Origin: Panaeolus papilionaceus
Lineage: Eukaryota > Basidiomycota > Agaricomycetes > Agaricales
Direction: 5' to 3'
NCBI GenBank assembly: GCA_015501605.1
Contig: JADNRZ010000017.1
Coordinates: forward strand, 186,001 to 250,000
Length of the DNA: 64,000 nucleotides
Below are positions 43,646 to 55,715 of the stretch, piece after piece. Numbering within the stretch: position 1 is the first letter of the stretch; each line of letters opens with the position of its first letter. The notes beneath the pieces were generated by a model. It saw nothing but the letters and a program-made list of their open reading frames with translations. It had not been told where the DNA came from and searched no databases. The translations under genes and the position numbers were made by a program.

Positions 43646-43939
43646 ATGTCTCTGAATATCGACAAAGTAATCCTTAAAAACGCCGGCGATGCCGACCTAA
43701 CACTCATCGGAAACGACGGCGATAGTCCTGTAGCCATCAAGATTCCCCACGGCAGCACACAAGATATCGGCCCTCTCAAGATCACGGGCATGATATATAA
43801 AGGAGTGAAGAGGCGTTATACTCGGTTCGATGAGACCCTCACATTCGAGTGGATCAAGTTCGACCAGGAGAATATAAACTTTGGAGGAAGGTTGGAGTTC
43901 GAGAAGGGGACGGCGAGGTTTAATGGCCTTTATGAGTGA
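43646..43939 (+). CDS. Small 97-aa orphan protein
   Basis: A compact frame starts MSLNIDKVILKNAGDADLTL and ends FEKGTARFNGLYE. A TATA-like TTAAATA lies about 45 bp upstream (43597). It lacks a signal peptide and cysteines, and alternating hydrophobic residues suggest a beta-sandwich. No intron. I do not recognise the family. It lies between two paralogous F-box genes on the same strand. Confidence 0.55.
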   Translation: MSLNIDKVILKNAGDADLTLIGNDGDSPVAIKIPHGSTQDIGPLKITGMIYKGVKRRYTRFDETLTFEWIKFDQENINFGGRLEFEKGTARFNGLYE

Positions 43940-44860
43940 GGTTAGTTATTGTTTTTGTCGCGTATCCTGTAATGTCCGACGGGCACCACTGATGGATTAA
44001 TAGGTCAAGCTATTGAAACCATGTGAAGCTACTTTATCCGACGATTTGGTAGAGGGAAATTACAGATTCAGAAAGGGTCCTGGTGGGATAATATTGGATG
44101 CAGCGCCCATGATAAATAGCATCATGTCTACTGGATTTATTGCCTAAATATATTCGGAACACAACTGACGTGCAACACGGGCGGCGCGCTGCACAGCATA
44201 CAAGCGCCCACTGTCCTCCGGCGATTTCTATGGTACTAATATTAGATATCAGCAGCTAGGCGATGGTCGATATCAGCCATACAGCCGAAAGAGTGATGCC
44301 GGTGCACCTCAGCCATACCTCAGTCTTGATTTCATTTCGGTTGCGCTCTACCCATCGAATGATCGTGTTTCGATAAGGCGAATCGCGATATATTGATGAG
44401 AGTGTGTGAGGGGTATAAGGGGGGCACATAGTGCCCACATGAGACCCACACAACACAAAAATTGAAAATGTATCTCAGCTGAGCTTAGCTGCTGCGGAGG
44501 CTTGGTCCCACACTTGTCTGACGGAGTTGCACACAGATGATCAGATTTTGACAATCATATTTTGGCCTCGTTGCTTGAAAGATTGATAGAAATAAAAGAA
44601 GACCCACTAGACCAAAGAGCAATAGCTAGAGTCGCCCAGTAACTGAACGCTTTCCCCTCTGATTTTTGCCCCATCATTCCTTTCAACTGTCTCGAAACTC
44701 CCAATAAATCACCCGGCGCCAAAATCGACTTGTCCATCAATTTGGAATTTCTGCGAATTCGACATTCCTTAAAACATCCCTGTTAGTCATCCGACCACCA
44801 TTCCATGCGGCTATCCAGTCACTGGGTAGACCGAGAGCACCTTGAGAAATAACGGGACTA
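43940..44860. other. Intergenic
   Basis: Only short minus-strand frames (44256-44740) without conserved character; no gene called. Confidence 0.45.
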
Positions 44861-46423
44861 ATGTTATCTCAGTTAAAGGCATCTACATACATACATAGGT
44901 CGATGTCGTATCGCCACTACGGCAACTACACCCTTCCTTCGCCGCCTCGATACAGTGTGGCAAGCAACAACAGCACCAACACGTCCAGAAGAATACCACC
45001 ACCTACTACTCGGATTGATCCCTTGAGCCGCTTCCCCCAAGAAATCGTATCCTGCATATTCGCGTTGGCTTGCGAAGCCAAAATATTCCACCACAGTGGC
45101 CAATGGCACAGAGAATGCTACCCTCACCGTCTCGGGCAGGTCAGTCGATCATGGAGGCACGCAGCATGGGGCACAAGTGAGCTCTGGAAAACCATCGTTC
45201 TCCCCCTCGGACGTGCAGCGTCCCTCGTTGGAACCGACACGCTGTTGAACGAATGGATAGGGCGGTCGAAGGAGCATTCGTTGGATATCTGGATGCAGTT
45301 ACCCTGGCGCAGCGCAACCCCCGATAGTTCAAAGGCACTGTGTGGGATCCTCATGGCGCTGAGGGGGTGCTGTGAGAAATGGCGCACGATAGACCTGAGG
45401 TTAACGCCCGCGTTTTTTGAAATCTTCGAAATCGAGGAGCTTCGGCCCTTTGCCGATCCATTTTCGAGAGGTCTATCACTTCCTCGGCTTGAATCAGTAG
45501 GCCTCCAATCGCACGGTTTGGAAGGTTTCGTATCAAGTTTGGGCTTAGACTTTTGGGACGCCCCTAATCTACGAGAGTTATGCATTGGCAAAATGACAGC
45601 GAATCATGGGGCAGCTCTACCAACAGGCTTTCAGGTACCCTATGGTCAGGTACGTCGATTAGTGTGCTATGGATGCCCTCAGCTTCAAATTGGCGCCGTC
45701 CTTGAGGCCTTCCCTCGCCTAGAGGAGTTGGAATACAGGGAAGACCTTGAACTGGTCCGAGAGCCAGAACATATCATCATCCATGAGCAGTTAAAATCCA
45801 TCTCTGTCACCCTTGCAGATGACGATGACGATCCCTTTTTCTCCCCTTGTCTCATCCTCCCGGCCTTGAAAAAAATCAGGATCAACTCATCCTTTGACAT
45901 GCGTTACGCGGTCATGCTGAAGAATTTCCTTCACAATGTTCAAGTTCCCCTGACCCATTTGCACTTAGAAAGCACAGGGTTTGAACAGGACGACCTCATC
46001 ATCACACTCGATCTCGTCCCTAGCCTGACACACCTCGTCATCCGCGTTGCAAATTACCCTGACCACATTTACACCAACAACGCAGTTCTCAGCCAGGCAT
46101 TCTTCCAGCAGCTTAATCCGAGGCACGGTAGCTTTTTCCTTCCGTGTTTGGAAGAGTTCGAGTATCAAGGAGGTTTGGCCGTCAACAACATTGCTTTTCT
46201 TGAAGCTTTCCTATTAAGATCGCAAGTTAGAAGGGCAAATGTCGTATGTGATTACGAGTTTGCCCAATTGCGGAGAGTGAAGATCAAGGCAGGCCAGCAA
46301 TCCGGGATTCGTAGAATCAGCATCAGGGGTTACTCTGATCAACAATATACAGCGGAGGTTTTGACGATGTTAGATTCGAAAAAATTAGTATTGGTGAATG
46401 GGAGAGGCGAGCCATGGCATTAA
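44861..46423 (+). CDS. F-box-like protein, paralogue of the gene at 41602
   Basis: Single exon of 520 aa from ATG 44861; a second ATG at 44903 (MSYRHYGNY) could be the real start. F-box near residue 50: IDPLSRFPQEIVSCIFALAC ... LGQVSRSWRHAAWGTSELWK. LRR-like blocks follow (LRELCIGKMT, VRRLVCYGCPQLQIGAV, LTHLHLESTGF, LTHLVIRVANY). The C-terminal block LEEFEYQGGLAVNNIAFLEAF parallels LEDFEYEGYLAVTAIDFLEPL in the paralogue, indicating a local duplication. Confidence 0.8.
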   Translation: MLSQLKASTYIHRSMSYRHYGNYTLPSPPRYSVASNNSTNTSRRIPPPTTRIDPLSRFPQEIVSCIFALACEAKIFHHSGQWHRECYPHRLGQVSRSWRHAAWGTSELWKTIVLPLGRAASLVGTDTLLNEWIGRSKEHSLDIWMQLPWRSATPDSSKALCGILMALRGCCEKWRTIDLRLTPAFFEIFEIEELRPFADPFSRGLSLPRLESVGLQSHGLEGFVSSLGLDFWDAPNLRELCIGKMTANHGAALPTGFQVPYGQVRRLVCYGCPQLQIGAVLEAFPRLEELEYREDLELVREPEHIIIHEQLKSISVTLADDDDDPFFSPCLILPALKKIRINSSFDMRYAVMLKNFLHNVQVPLTHLHLESTGFEQDDLIITLDLVPSLTHLVIRVANYPDHIYTNNAVLSQAFFQQLNPRHGSFFLPCLEEFEYQGGLAVNNIAFLEAFLLRSQVRRANVVCDYEFAQLRRVKIKAGQQSGIRRISIRGYSDQQYTAEVLTMLDSKKLVLVNGRGEPWH

Positions 46424-46653
46424 AAGTATACGGGCAGTGGAGTGTCGTCGAGTTTGTTGACCCAAATTAAAATATCCTGGTTAATGCCTTGTTAATTGTC
46501 GATGTGAGGTGTTCAGAGTTTATCACATCAGGCAAAGCAACTTGAATTAAGTCCATTAGCAGAAAAAACAGCAGTGAAGAACTTGAAGAATGAGGTATCA
46601 TGTAACAATAGATAAGTGCCAAAGGGTAGCAGACGGAATCAATCCTGGCATGA

Positions 46654-47126
46654 TCATGTGGTTGGGTCATGGAGAACCGCGAGCAGAAACTTGTCGTCTG
46701 TGACACAAAAGTTTGCAATTAGGAGACCGAATTGACAATAAGTATACTAAGAGTTGAATGTACCTGGTGAGATCATAATCTCGTGTCTCCTAGTTCGAAT
46801 CCGCATGAACCTGATGTCGTCCTGTGGTACAAACGGAAGACCGAGTGAGACGTTTGAACAGGAGAGAAAGAAATAATACGAACAGCATCCGTATCAGCAG
46901 CGGCTCCGCTTAGTCCGTCGTCTCCTCTCACTTCCTCCAGGCCAGTTTGGACGCTCTCCACGATCCGTGCAATCACAGCCGCGTACCGCTTTCCTTGCTC
47001 GCCTTCAAACACCACACCTGAATGACGAATTATACTTGGGTGTGAGCCACGTGTTATTAGCAGATATCCTAGCACGGATCTGTGTGATGAAAGCATGGCT
47101 AATGTCTGGTCTAGTTCTGGGGACAT
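46654..47126 (-). CDS. Dynein light chain, roadblock/LC7 type
   Basis: Exons 47126-46884, 46821-46764 and 46697-46654 (introns 62 and 66 nt) give 114 aa. The start is the ATG of MSPELDQTLAMLSSHRSVLG; the open frame extends upstream only with a non-ATG start. Blocks typical of the family follow in order: VLGYLLITRG, SIIRHSGVVFEGEQGKRYAA, then across intron 1 DDIRFMRIRTRRHEIMISP, then across intron 2 DDKFLLAVLHDP. Roadblock/LC7 light chains form dimers on the cytoplasmic dynein intermediate chain and link cargo; in filamentous fungi dynein drives nuclear and vesicle transport along hyphae. Very small exons 2 and 3 make this gene easy to miss. Confidence 0.9.
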
Positions 47127-48469
47127 CGTTGATGAAGGAGCAGGAGCCTGAGCTGGGTTTGCAGATGAAGTTGAGCCATGAGGTTGAGATGTAAATGATG
47201 TTCTAGCCGTTGGTTGGGCTGCAGATCTCAATGAAGACTATAAAGGCATGCTTTAGCTCTTTATTATAATGTTATTTAATGAAAGAATTGTAACACAACC
47301 TACCATTATAATAGCTACTGACAAACAAGGCAACGAACAACGACTCAGATTGGACCTGAACAATCATGGGGTATTTGTTTGCACTTGTCATCTAATGCCT
47401 TGGAGTTTGTCCAATCATTATGATCAAAGCCTTCCTTTGCTTCTTACCACCACTTCATTGGACTTTGGGCCACATAACCCATTGAAATCGTTTCACGAGA
47501 AAGCGTAGCGTATTGAATCAATACTTTACTTTGAAATGACACGCTTTGGGCCCTTTTGTGCCGCGGTCATCCAGTTAACAGAAAGTATAGGTGTTGTGCA
47601 CATGGAACAGTTGCAATTGTGACTGGAACCATAGGGGACCTCTGTTAAAGACCCATCCAATCGATATTGAGAATGGATGGCATCGTTGGGTCGGGTGCAT
47701 TTTGTTGTCATCTGAGTCTTCTCTATTATGTCTTGGCCTGAATGCTATTCAGTCCTGTGAATCCGATGTTTTGCCTTGCATTGAGCGGTACGTTGATTCG
47801 TTTCAAGGTTATCGAAGGCTATTGACAATGTACTGTATGATTTTATTTAGACGAAGTTGTCGAAAGCGTTCTAATTTTGAACCCACTCATCGACCTTTTT
47901 CTTCGTGAACTTGACTTCAGTCGCGAGGCATGTACGACTCACGCAGCGACGAGCTACCCCACACATCCCCGCAATGACAGCCTTGTTCCGGCTCGGATAT
48001 AGACGAAATGCCTTAGCCGGCGCCATGTGGGGTGTAGAATTCAATAGTCTTGCTTCTTTATCTTTCTTGAACAGCAGTTTGTCTGCCTTTTTACCTGTCA
48101 TCTCGACGACAAGTTGAAGCAACCTCACCAAGCTATTGATGCACGGTTACAGTTTCGCCAAGTTGGAGCCCCGCTTTTGATCTTTTGACCGTCATTCCAC
48201 AGCATCCGTGTCTTGATTCAGCAACGTCTGTCTCCATGTTTGGGACATACCTGGGCGCCCACCTCTAAACTTCATTCATTAAACAATCACTTGGCGATGT
48301 ATAGGTTGCAATGTCAAAAAGATGGCACTCTCAGCTGACGGTCAGACCTCTATTTCGCGTCCGGACTGGCTATCTCCAACAGCCGGAGCGTACTCGAAGC
48401 ACGAACGCAAAGTGTTTAAAAAGTGCACAATATCGTTGTGGTTATGTACGTCCCAGAATTCGAGACAAG
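47127..48469. other. Intergenic
   Basis: Several short frames on both strands (47269-48131) show no conserved sequence. Probably promoter regions of the flanking divergent genes. Confidence 0.45.
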
Positions 48470-49276
48470 ATGATTTCCTCAACTTTCAAGTTCATTATCC
48501 TCAGCGCCTTGACTCTAAGTGCTGTTGCCAACCCGGTACCGGCACCAGTCAACCCATGCGCTGCCGTACACATTATTGTGGCTCGCGCTTCGGGTGAAGA
48601 TCAAGGTCCTGGAATTATTGGTGCCCTCGCCGAACAAGTCCAGCGCCAGAGCAGACAAACTGTCTCGAGCTCCAATGTGGTGTACCCCGCTACTCTCACC
48701 GATTACGCGGACAGCTCTTCAGCCGGGACTGTCGCCGCCAAAATTATGCTTACAGAACAAGTCAACAGGTGTCCCAATCAAAAAATCGTTATGATGGGCT
48801 ACTCGCAGGTTTGTTATTCTTTATTGTTGCTCTACATGATTCTGAGGAAATTCTGCTACAGGGTGCTCACGTCATCGGAGACGTACTTGCTGGAGGTGGT
48901 GGTCCCCTCATCGGTCCCCGCACTGATCCCGTCCCAGCCAGCATCGCAAATAAAGGTCTGTCTACACGTTTTGTCTGTACTTGTGACCAAAATTTGACAC
49001 TCCTGTTTGGTTATAGTTGTTGCAGTCATCCAAATGGGAGATCCTCGCCATGTCGGTCGCAAGTCTTACAACCGCGGTACCTCTCTCCGCGATGGGCTCT
49101 TCCCTCGTCTTTCCTCTCAGGAATTCAGTTCAACCCTTCAGCCCCGTGTTCAGAGCTTCTGCGACTTCGGAGATAACTTTTGTGATGGAGGAATTCTGCC
49201 GACAGTTCACTTCACCTATCTTATCAAATACCAGGATACCGCTGCCGACTTTGTCCTTGCTCAGATTGGCGGTTGA
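48470..49276 (+). CDS. Secreted cutinase-like esterase (CE5), copy 1
   Basis: Exons 48470-48808, 48862-48955 and 49017-49276 give 230 aa. A signal peptide of about 19 residues (MISSTFKFIILSALTLSAVA) precedes CAAVHIIVARASGE. The nucleophile is Ser112 in GYSQG, with intron 1 splitting the motif after the Gln. Cysteines before the nucleophile (VNRCPNQK) and in FCDFGDNFCDGG provide disulphides; the catalytic Asp lies in the latter block and the His probably in TVHFTYL. Family role: hydrolysis of ester bonds in cutin or acetylated plant polymers outside the cell. The neighbour at 50189 has the same intron positions and the same length, showing tandem duplication. The longer open frame beginning at 48311 adds a non-signal N-terminus, so 48470 is preferred. 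Confidence 0.9.
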
Positions 49277-50188
49277 CGAGATTTGAAGTCAAATCAAGTT
49301 CTAGCTGTAGTGTCGATATACCTACAAGGTGGGGCGACGATTAGTTTGTACAAATTCAATGTGTAGCTGTAAATTTCATGTTTTAAGTTTCTTTTCGAGT
49401 GCATCTCGAGCATATATCGAAGTGATATGTACAAGATGATCAACTCAATGTCGATCTCGCAGTTCTACATGCTGACTGCGATTGTCACAGACTCCGATAA
49501 ATCTCTGGCGCCTATCTCGTAATCAGCTATTTGGGTGGGCGTCCGATCGCCAGACATTACAAATTTCGATCATACTTTCACATCAAACGATAGCACATTG
49601 GAAAAGAACCCAACAACTTGTTGCAGAGATTCGAGGAACCAGGTCCGTCCAGCGCAGGCCCACGGAGCATGTGCATCATCGAACCAATTACGACCCGCCC
49701 CATTTTGGGCGCCGTAAGCCTCTACAGGCTTGGCATCGCGCGACCTTTCACCCAATAACACCCGGCGGGGTACGACAGAACCAGTTGAACACGTCAAACG
49801 GCTCAGCTGATGAGCATGCTCATGAGCACATTGTGTTCCACACCTCGTTTCTGAACTTCTCCCCCGCACCCATTCAGCATATGAAACTGGTGTGCACATG
49901 CGCATTCGATGCCCCTCAGTATTACTATTTAGTGAAGAATTTGGAATCACGGATTCCATGTTGGAGATTGGTAATGTGATCTATGTCGTATGTGTTTTTC
50001 ATTGAATCATTCTCTTAGGATGATAATAGACGATAATACATATATTGAATTGAAGCGGTAGCAGATTCGAAGTTGTGTATAAAACAGAACCCAGGAAACG
50101 AACGGTATTGGTGTTCTTTAGAGAGCTTTCGTCCCGTTCACTTCGAAAGATCCCTCAAGCCAAGCCAGCTAGCTCTGCATCACCGCCA

Positions 50189-51007
50189 ATGTTCCGCTCA
50201 CTGTTCATCCTCACCAGCATCGTGCTCAGCACGCTCGCCTCGCCCGTCCCTGCCCCCGTCAGCCCCTGCGCAGCTGTTCACATCATCGCAGGACGCGGAT
50301 CCAACGAAGCAGCTGGTCCGGGCGGTGTCGGCGCTCTCGTCGAAGCCATCCGAAACCAGAGCAAGCAAACCGTGTCGACATCCTCCGTGGACTACCCCGC
50401 TACTCTTACGAATTATAACAATAGCTCGGCGAAAGGTACCGCTGCGACTAAGACGCTGTTGACGAACCAGGTCAATGCATGCCCGAATCAGAAGATTGTG
50501 ATGGTTGGGTATTCTCAGGTATGATTCCCCCGTGGTTTTCTTATTACCGGTTTAAGTAACGAATGCTGATTGGACCTGTACAGGGTGCTCATATTATTGG
50601 CGACGCTGTTGCTGGAGGCGGAGGAGGATCCCTCGGATCGACAACAGCGCCTGTGGCGGCATCCATCTCTAACAAAGGTACATCTTTCTTTCCTCTTTCC
50701 TCTCCACTCCAAACATCTACTTACCGCTCAACTCACAGTCGTCGCCATCATCCACTTCGGAGACCCCAGACGCGTCGGCGGTAAATCCTTCAACAAAGGC
50801 ACCTCGACCAACCGCTCCGGCCTGTTCCCCCGCCCTGCCGCGCTGGACTACACCAGCACCCTCGCGTCCCGCATCCAGAGCTTCTGCGATAGCGGCGACC
50901 CGGTTTGTGATGGTGGTCTTAACCTCAACGCCCATGCCATCTCGAGCTACCTTGGGAAGTACCAATCTTCGGCTGTGAGCTTTGTTCTTAACCAGATTGG
51001 TGATTGA
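50189..51007 (+). CDS. Secreted cutinase-like esterase (CE5), copy 2
   Basis: Exons 50189-50518, 50584-50677 and 50739-51007 give 230 aa, the same total as copy 1, with introns at the same codons and phases. Signal peptide MFRSLFILTSIVLSTLA, then VPAPVSPCAAVHIIAGRGSN. Nucleophile Ser109 in GYSQG. The Asp block is FCDSGDPVCDGG, and the His lies in NAHAISSYL. The codon choice is more GC-rich than in copy 1. About 910 bp of non-coding sequence (49277-50188) separates the copies. Likely acts on plant cuticle or related esters; the exact substrate cannot be read from sequence. Confidence 0.9.
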
Positions 51008-51324
51008 GCGATTGCCAGGAGAACAGGAGAGTGACGTTTGAATGATTTTTTATATGACTTTGATGATCAGTTTCTGTATCATAAAAAATTGTCGGACCAT
51101 GTCATTATGTAAATAGTGGAAATGGTCGATTTGTAACACTGAATAATATGGGATCAATCTCAATTCTGGTCAAACAATTGATAATTATTGCATAAAATCA
51201 TTGTGTCACTCGTTTTGACCAAATGAGGACACCGCCTAGGAAATAGGCTCTGCTTGTCAATGTCTCTTAGCGTTTTAACACCGAACGGTGACCATCATCT
51301 AGTGTCTTATTCACCAGCCCCACA

Positions 51325-52871
51325 ATGTCGAACGCCAGTAAAGAATACAAAGGGTTCTGGGTGAATGGTCCATTACATCTCGCAACTATAAGCCCAGAAG
51401 AAGTGATTGCGACCGATCATATGATAATGATCATGTATGTCTTTTTTAGCACTGTTATCGCACATTCATATTGTCGCTTATATATTCCTCCTTCTCCAGT
51501 CTGTTAGGTCCAACAGGCGCTGGGAAGAGCTCCGTAGGTACCACTTCACGCATTCTATGTTGACTTGACACTTAGAAGAGTTCCTTCCTCCAGTTCCTTG
51601 AGTCACTGTCACCAGATCAACACCTAAACATATCCAAAAATTCGCTTGAAAGCGTCACTCAGGAAGTCAATTGCTATCGTGTTGTCAATTTGAGTTTATT
51701 TCGAAGTGGCAAGGGTTGGTGTTTTGTATTTATGGATACCCCCGGGTTTCTCGATCCCAAACTGTCAGAAAGTCGTATAACGAAAATGATCACGGAAAGT
51801 TTGGATGCTTTTTGGTATGTCATCATATTGTTCTAGGTCAGAATTGACCCAGTGGGTCCGTATTGAATGGTATTCTGTGTCAGCAAATATGCCAGAGATA
51901 TCTCTGTGAACATCCTCTATTTTCAACCCATCACTGATATCCGAATCGGCGGCTCGAAGCGGCTGGCATTCAAGATGTTCAGAGAATATGTAAAGCCATA
52001 CAGCGCTCGGAGCATCACTGTGATCACAACCATGTGGAATGCACTTTCGACTCCCAAGCAGCTCGAGGATGCTAACTGCCGGTTTGACAGCTTGAGATCT
52101 ATATGGTAGCCATCTATGTCATTGCTATGTTGAAGACTCGTCATTTATCATTTCAAAATTTACCAGAGTTCCGATGGGTTTGTAGTCAAGATTACCAAGT
52201 TTGACACCGAGTTTTCCAAGGATCCAGCCTTTTCAACGACGTCATTGCTGTACGAGCTTTCGGAAGCGTGGTCTCTTGACCAAAAGAACCATAAGTATAT
52301 TATAGACCCGTCATATCAATCTCTCCTCTGCGACAACCTGCTCGAACGAATTACCAACACACAACAGCGACTCCAGCTTATCACAGAGGACAGGTGGAAT
52401 GTCACCAGCGCCGAAAATGAGAACCATAATCTTCTCGAGGTTGTACTGAAAGACGAGAAGTTGACTTTAGCGACACTTCAGCTCTTTGTGGATGACCTTG
52501 TTGGTATCGCTCCAATGGGGCTGATGGGGCTGCAAGTTCTGCTGGACGCTCGCTATGAAGAAAACCCAGGGGCATGCTCGTCTCCTTGGCCATTGCAGCC
52601 ATCTGTAGCGTTGCCCTTTCCGCCCCCAAAACTTGTCTCTGTAGACCCTGCACTGCGATCCGTTGTCGCTTCAGATATCCCTTCGGACGCTGCCCCAGTG
52701 TTGCCTTTGCCTGCTGCTGTAACCCCAAGCTTGCATCAACACTACACCAGTGACGCTACACCCATACCCGCACTATTGTCCCCACAACGCCAACCGCCTT
52801 CACCTGATGCATCGTGCTTTGGGCTTGTTGTCGCTAGGCTCAAAAGGCGACTCAACCGAACCAGGAGGTAG
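51325..52871 (+). CDS. P-loop GTPase, AIG1/septin-like G domain
   Basis: Exons 51325-51434, 51500-51533, 51594-51814, 51884-52105 and 52169-52871 give 429 aa in frame. The Walker A/G1 motif GPTGAGKSS is at residues 40-48, encoded by a 34-nt micro-exon. Switch I threonine is probably Thr70 (ESVTQEV), and G3 is DTPGF at 96-100. The G4 position reads VITTMWN, lacking the usual TKxD/NKxD, so guanine specificity is uncertain. A helical middle (NLLERITNTQQRLQL) is followed by a Pro-rich C-terminus of about 100 residues ending in basic LKRRLNRTRR. Single-domain GTPases of this type are numerous in Agaricomycetes; the cellular role is unknown. Confidence 0.8.
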
Positions 52872-53885
52872 ATATACGTAATATGGGGTTTCCCATGGGG
52901 AAGTTTTCTGTCAAAACAAGCACGCTACCAAGTCTACTCATTCGAAGGCACCCATTCGAAGACACATTTGTGGTATTCACATCCAATCACAGTTGTAGGT
53001 TCCCGTCGCAGACTTGGAGACCGTCGTTACATTTTCACCAGGCTCACCGGCTCCACTTGTAACTGGTCTCACCCTCCCGGCGCTCACGTAGCACCTCATC
53101 TGTATCGGCACCCGCACAACCCGCTAATATGTTCAAAATCGACTAACGTTACGACGTCTCTCAGGGTTGCGGAGGATTAGTGAAGGTAACTCTTTTGCGC
53201 ATTCGAGGCTCAGTTCACTCGTGTTGTTGTAGAATTTTATTTCAGTTCAATTTCATTCGTTATCATGCATGTCCACCAATGTACCACCGTTATGATTCCT
53301 TTCGTTTCTGTTCCACTTTCGGTTGGCGTTCAGGGGTAGATTTGCGGTCTTAGGGTGGCTGAGTACAAGTCTTGTACAAGTCCCACTCTCAACGAGAGGG
53401 GAATGCGATGGGTTTAACACTCATACCCCTTTATTTTCACGTTCTGGCAGTGTTATAACCCTCCCTAAGTAGCTTGACGTCCCTCAAATCACTCTCCAGG
53501 CATCACAGAAGCCAGCCAACTCGGAGTTTACAAATTCTTCCGTCAGAGTTCAAACTGATGTAGCGCAACGTGCTGCACTAATAACGCACGACTACCTAGA
53601 TATGACGGCGAATAATTTTTCTGAGTACATATTGGTGTCAGTCTTGACATCCACAAGAAAGAATTTCACTAACAATGTACGTATGTATCTAGCTTTCATT
53701 CAGTGTTTTGCAATTTTTTTTGATGATCTATAAATAACCAAGCCCCTGAGTTTTCATTAGGTTTTATCTTATCTCACACTTCTATTCTCATCCACCATCC
53801 TCTCAGATCTCGTCCCCCATCCCGTCTCTCAATCTCCTCTAACACTCTACTAGCAACCCATACATCCCCCTGCCAACTAACCGTC
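52872..53885. other. Intergenic
   Basis: Non-coding; a CT-rich leader just before 53886 (53780-53885) is typical of fungal promoters. Confidence 0.5.
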
Positions 53886-55565
53886 ATGTCTCTCCTCATC
53901 CTCTCCGCCTCCGACATCGACACCCTCACCTCTTACTTCGCACCACGAGACCTCATGCTCCTCATGGCCGAAACATTCAGCGTGTTCTCAAGCTCAGGAC
54001 GCCAGAACCCCGGAAAAAAACTCGTAGACGCACCCCAGCGAATCAACATCCGCACTACAAACCATACAGTGTTGTTCATGCCTGCTCGAATCGAAGCTGA
54101 TCTGGGGGTGCATGGAGGTGCCCAGAATTCAGAGGCTTCGGGTTCTGGCTCGGGTGGTGATGATGATTCAGAACAGACTGAGGGCCACACGGCAATCAAG
54201 ATCGTGTCTGTACCGATGCATGCTGACCCACGCGGCTTACCAGCTACCACTGCTGTTTTGGACGAGAAGAGCGGTGCGATCAGAGCGATTGTGAATGCGA
54301 GGAAGTTGACAGCGTTGAGGAATGCTGCGAGTGAGTATTCAAGCTCAAGTTTATCGGTGTTTTGAAAACATCTTTCTTTGAATTTCTATTCTATTCTATT
54401 TTATTTTCACTTTCGTCGTTTCGTTCGAATCGACGTCATTCTAACCCTTATTGAAGTTATCGAAGTTCCGGAACACAGTCACTCATCATCTCATAAATTT
54501 AAATTCTAGCTTCCCTCCTCTCAACAACCCTCCTCGCCGCACCTAACCCCACCAAAATAACAGCATTCGGAGCAGGCAAACAAATCGAATCGCACCTCGA
54601 GCTGCACGTCCGCCATTTCGGCGCCTCCATCCAAAAATGCAGCATCATCAACAGGTCGAACAACGAGCGCGTGGCGTCCCTCGTCGCTTTACTAAGTGCG
54701 AAGTACCCTGGGGTCGAATTTGAGCTGCTCATCTCCGACTCTACTACTGCTAGTAATACCCAAGTTAATTCTGACACTGCCAGTAACCCGGTGGAAATAG
54801 CAGGAAGCGCACGCAACGCCGTCGAAAACGCCGATATCATCATCTGCGCTACGTCTTCCACGAAGCCGCTGTTCCCGTCCTCGTGGGTGCGGAGCGGGAC
54901 GCATGTTATTTTGATTGGGAGTTATACGCCTGCGATGAGGGAGGTCGAAGTGGGACTTGTGAGGAGGGCGAGGTGTAATCCCAAATTAAATCTTGATTCG
55001 ACGCTCCCAATAAACTCAGCTTCGGGGGATTCGACATCGCCTATTAACCCGAATTCTGACTCAACTTCGAGCCTCGCCCAGCCCTCCGTGCTCGTCGACT
55101 CTCGCGAAGCGTGTCTGCACGAAGCGGGCGAGCTCCTCGATGCGAAGTTGAGAGCTGAGCAGTTGATAGAGATAGGGGAGGCTGTTCCGTTGATCTCATC
55201 GAGTGCGAGTGCTGCAGGTCTCGACTCAGGTGTCGATGTGCAGGTTAGTCATATCCATCTTACCTGTGCAACTCGAAGCCTGGGTGTAAAGCTAATTTAA
55301 ATTTTGACTTTCAATGCCGCTCTTCTTCACTAACCTACTTTAAATAAAGCAACAGGCTGGTAGGGTGGTAGATACGAAGGCTTTTGAGGAAATAATAGCT
55401 CGAGCTCGAGGCCAGGATTCAGAGAGAACGCGGGACTTTGAAGGCCCAATTACGATATTTAAATCGGTGGGAGTGGGTATTCAGGATGTGGCTATTGCGA
55501 AAGCGATGGTGGATGAGGCGGAGAAGAGGGGTGTTGGGGTTGTGTTGAGGGATTATGATACTTGA
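53886..55565 (+). CDS. Ornithine cyclodeaminase/mu-crystallin family protein
   Basis: Exons 53886-54330, 54510-55243 and 55356-55565 give 462 aa. N-terminal MSLLILSASDIDTL, then a catalytic-domain part with KIVSVPMHADPRGLPATTAVL and TGAIRAIVNARKLTALRNAA-like sequence. The NAD-binding motif FGAGKQIESHLELH is at about residues 168-181, followed by ADIIICATSSTKPLF. The signature IFKSVGVGIQDVAIAKAM lies near the end. Family members deaminate ornithine to proline with NAD or act as imine reductases; which applies here cannot be told. It is longer than the usual 330-370 aa because of Gly/Ser/Asp-rich inserts (about residues 80-95 and 365-400). The first intron (179 nt) is longer than most in the window. 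Confidence 0.85.
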
Positions 55566-55715
55566 CTTTAATTGTGTACGTATGTAGGGACTGAAAGAAT
55601 GAATCAAGGAGAAAATTGCAAGGGCTGTGGAAATGGATATCAAGCACGTAGATACATGAACGCAAGCGTAAATGGGTATAGATACAGCACAAAATCTTCA
55701 ACAAACCTCCTCAGT

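Noticed and set aside
46773..47231. 152-aa frame from a TTG start covering the roadblock gene
   Set aside because: The true start is the ATG at 47126, and the 3' part of that frame is intron read-through.
47871..48131. 86-aa basic minus-strand frame
   Set aside because: No domain and an overlapping plus-strand frame of equal quality; not called.
49482..49979. 165-aa frame between the cutinases
   Set aside because: No conserved character, no splice or promoter context; treated as intergenic.
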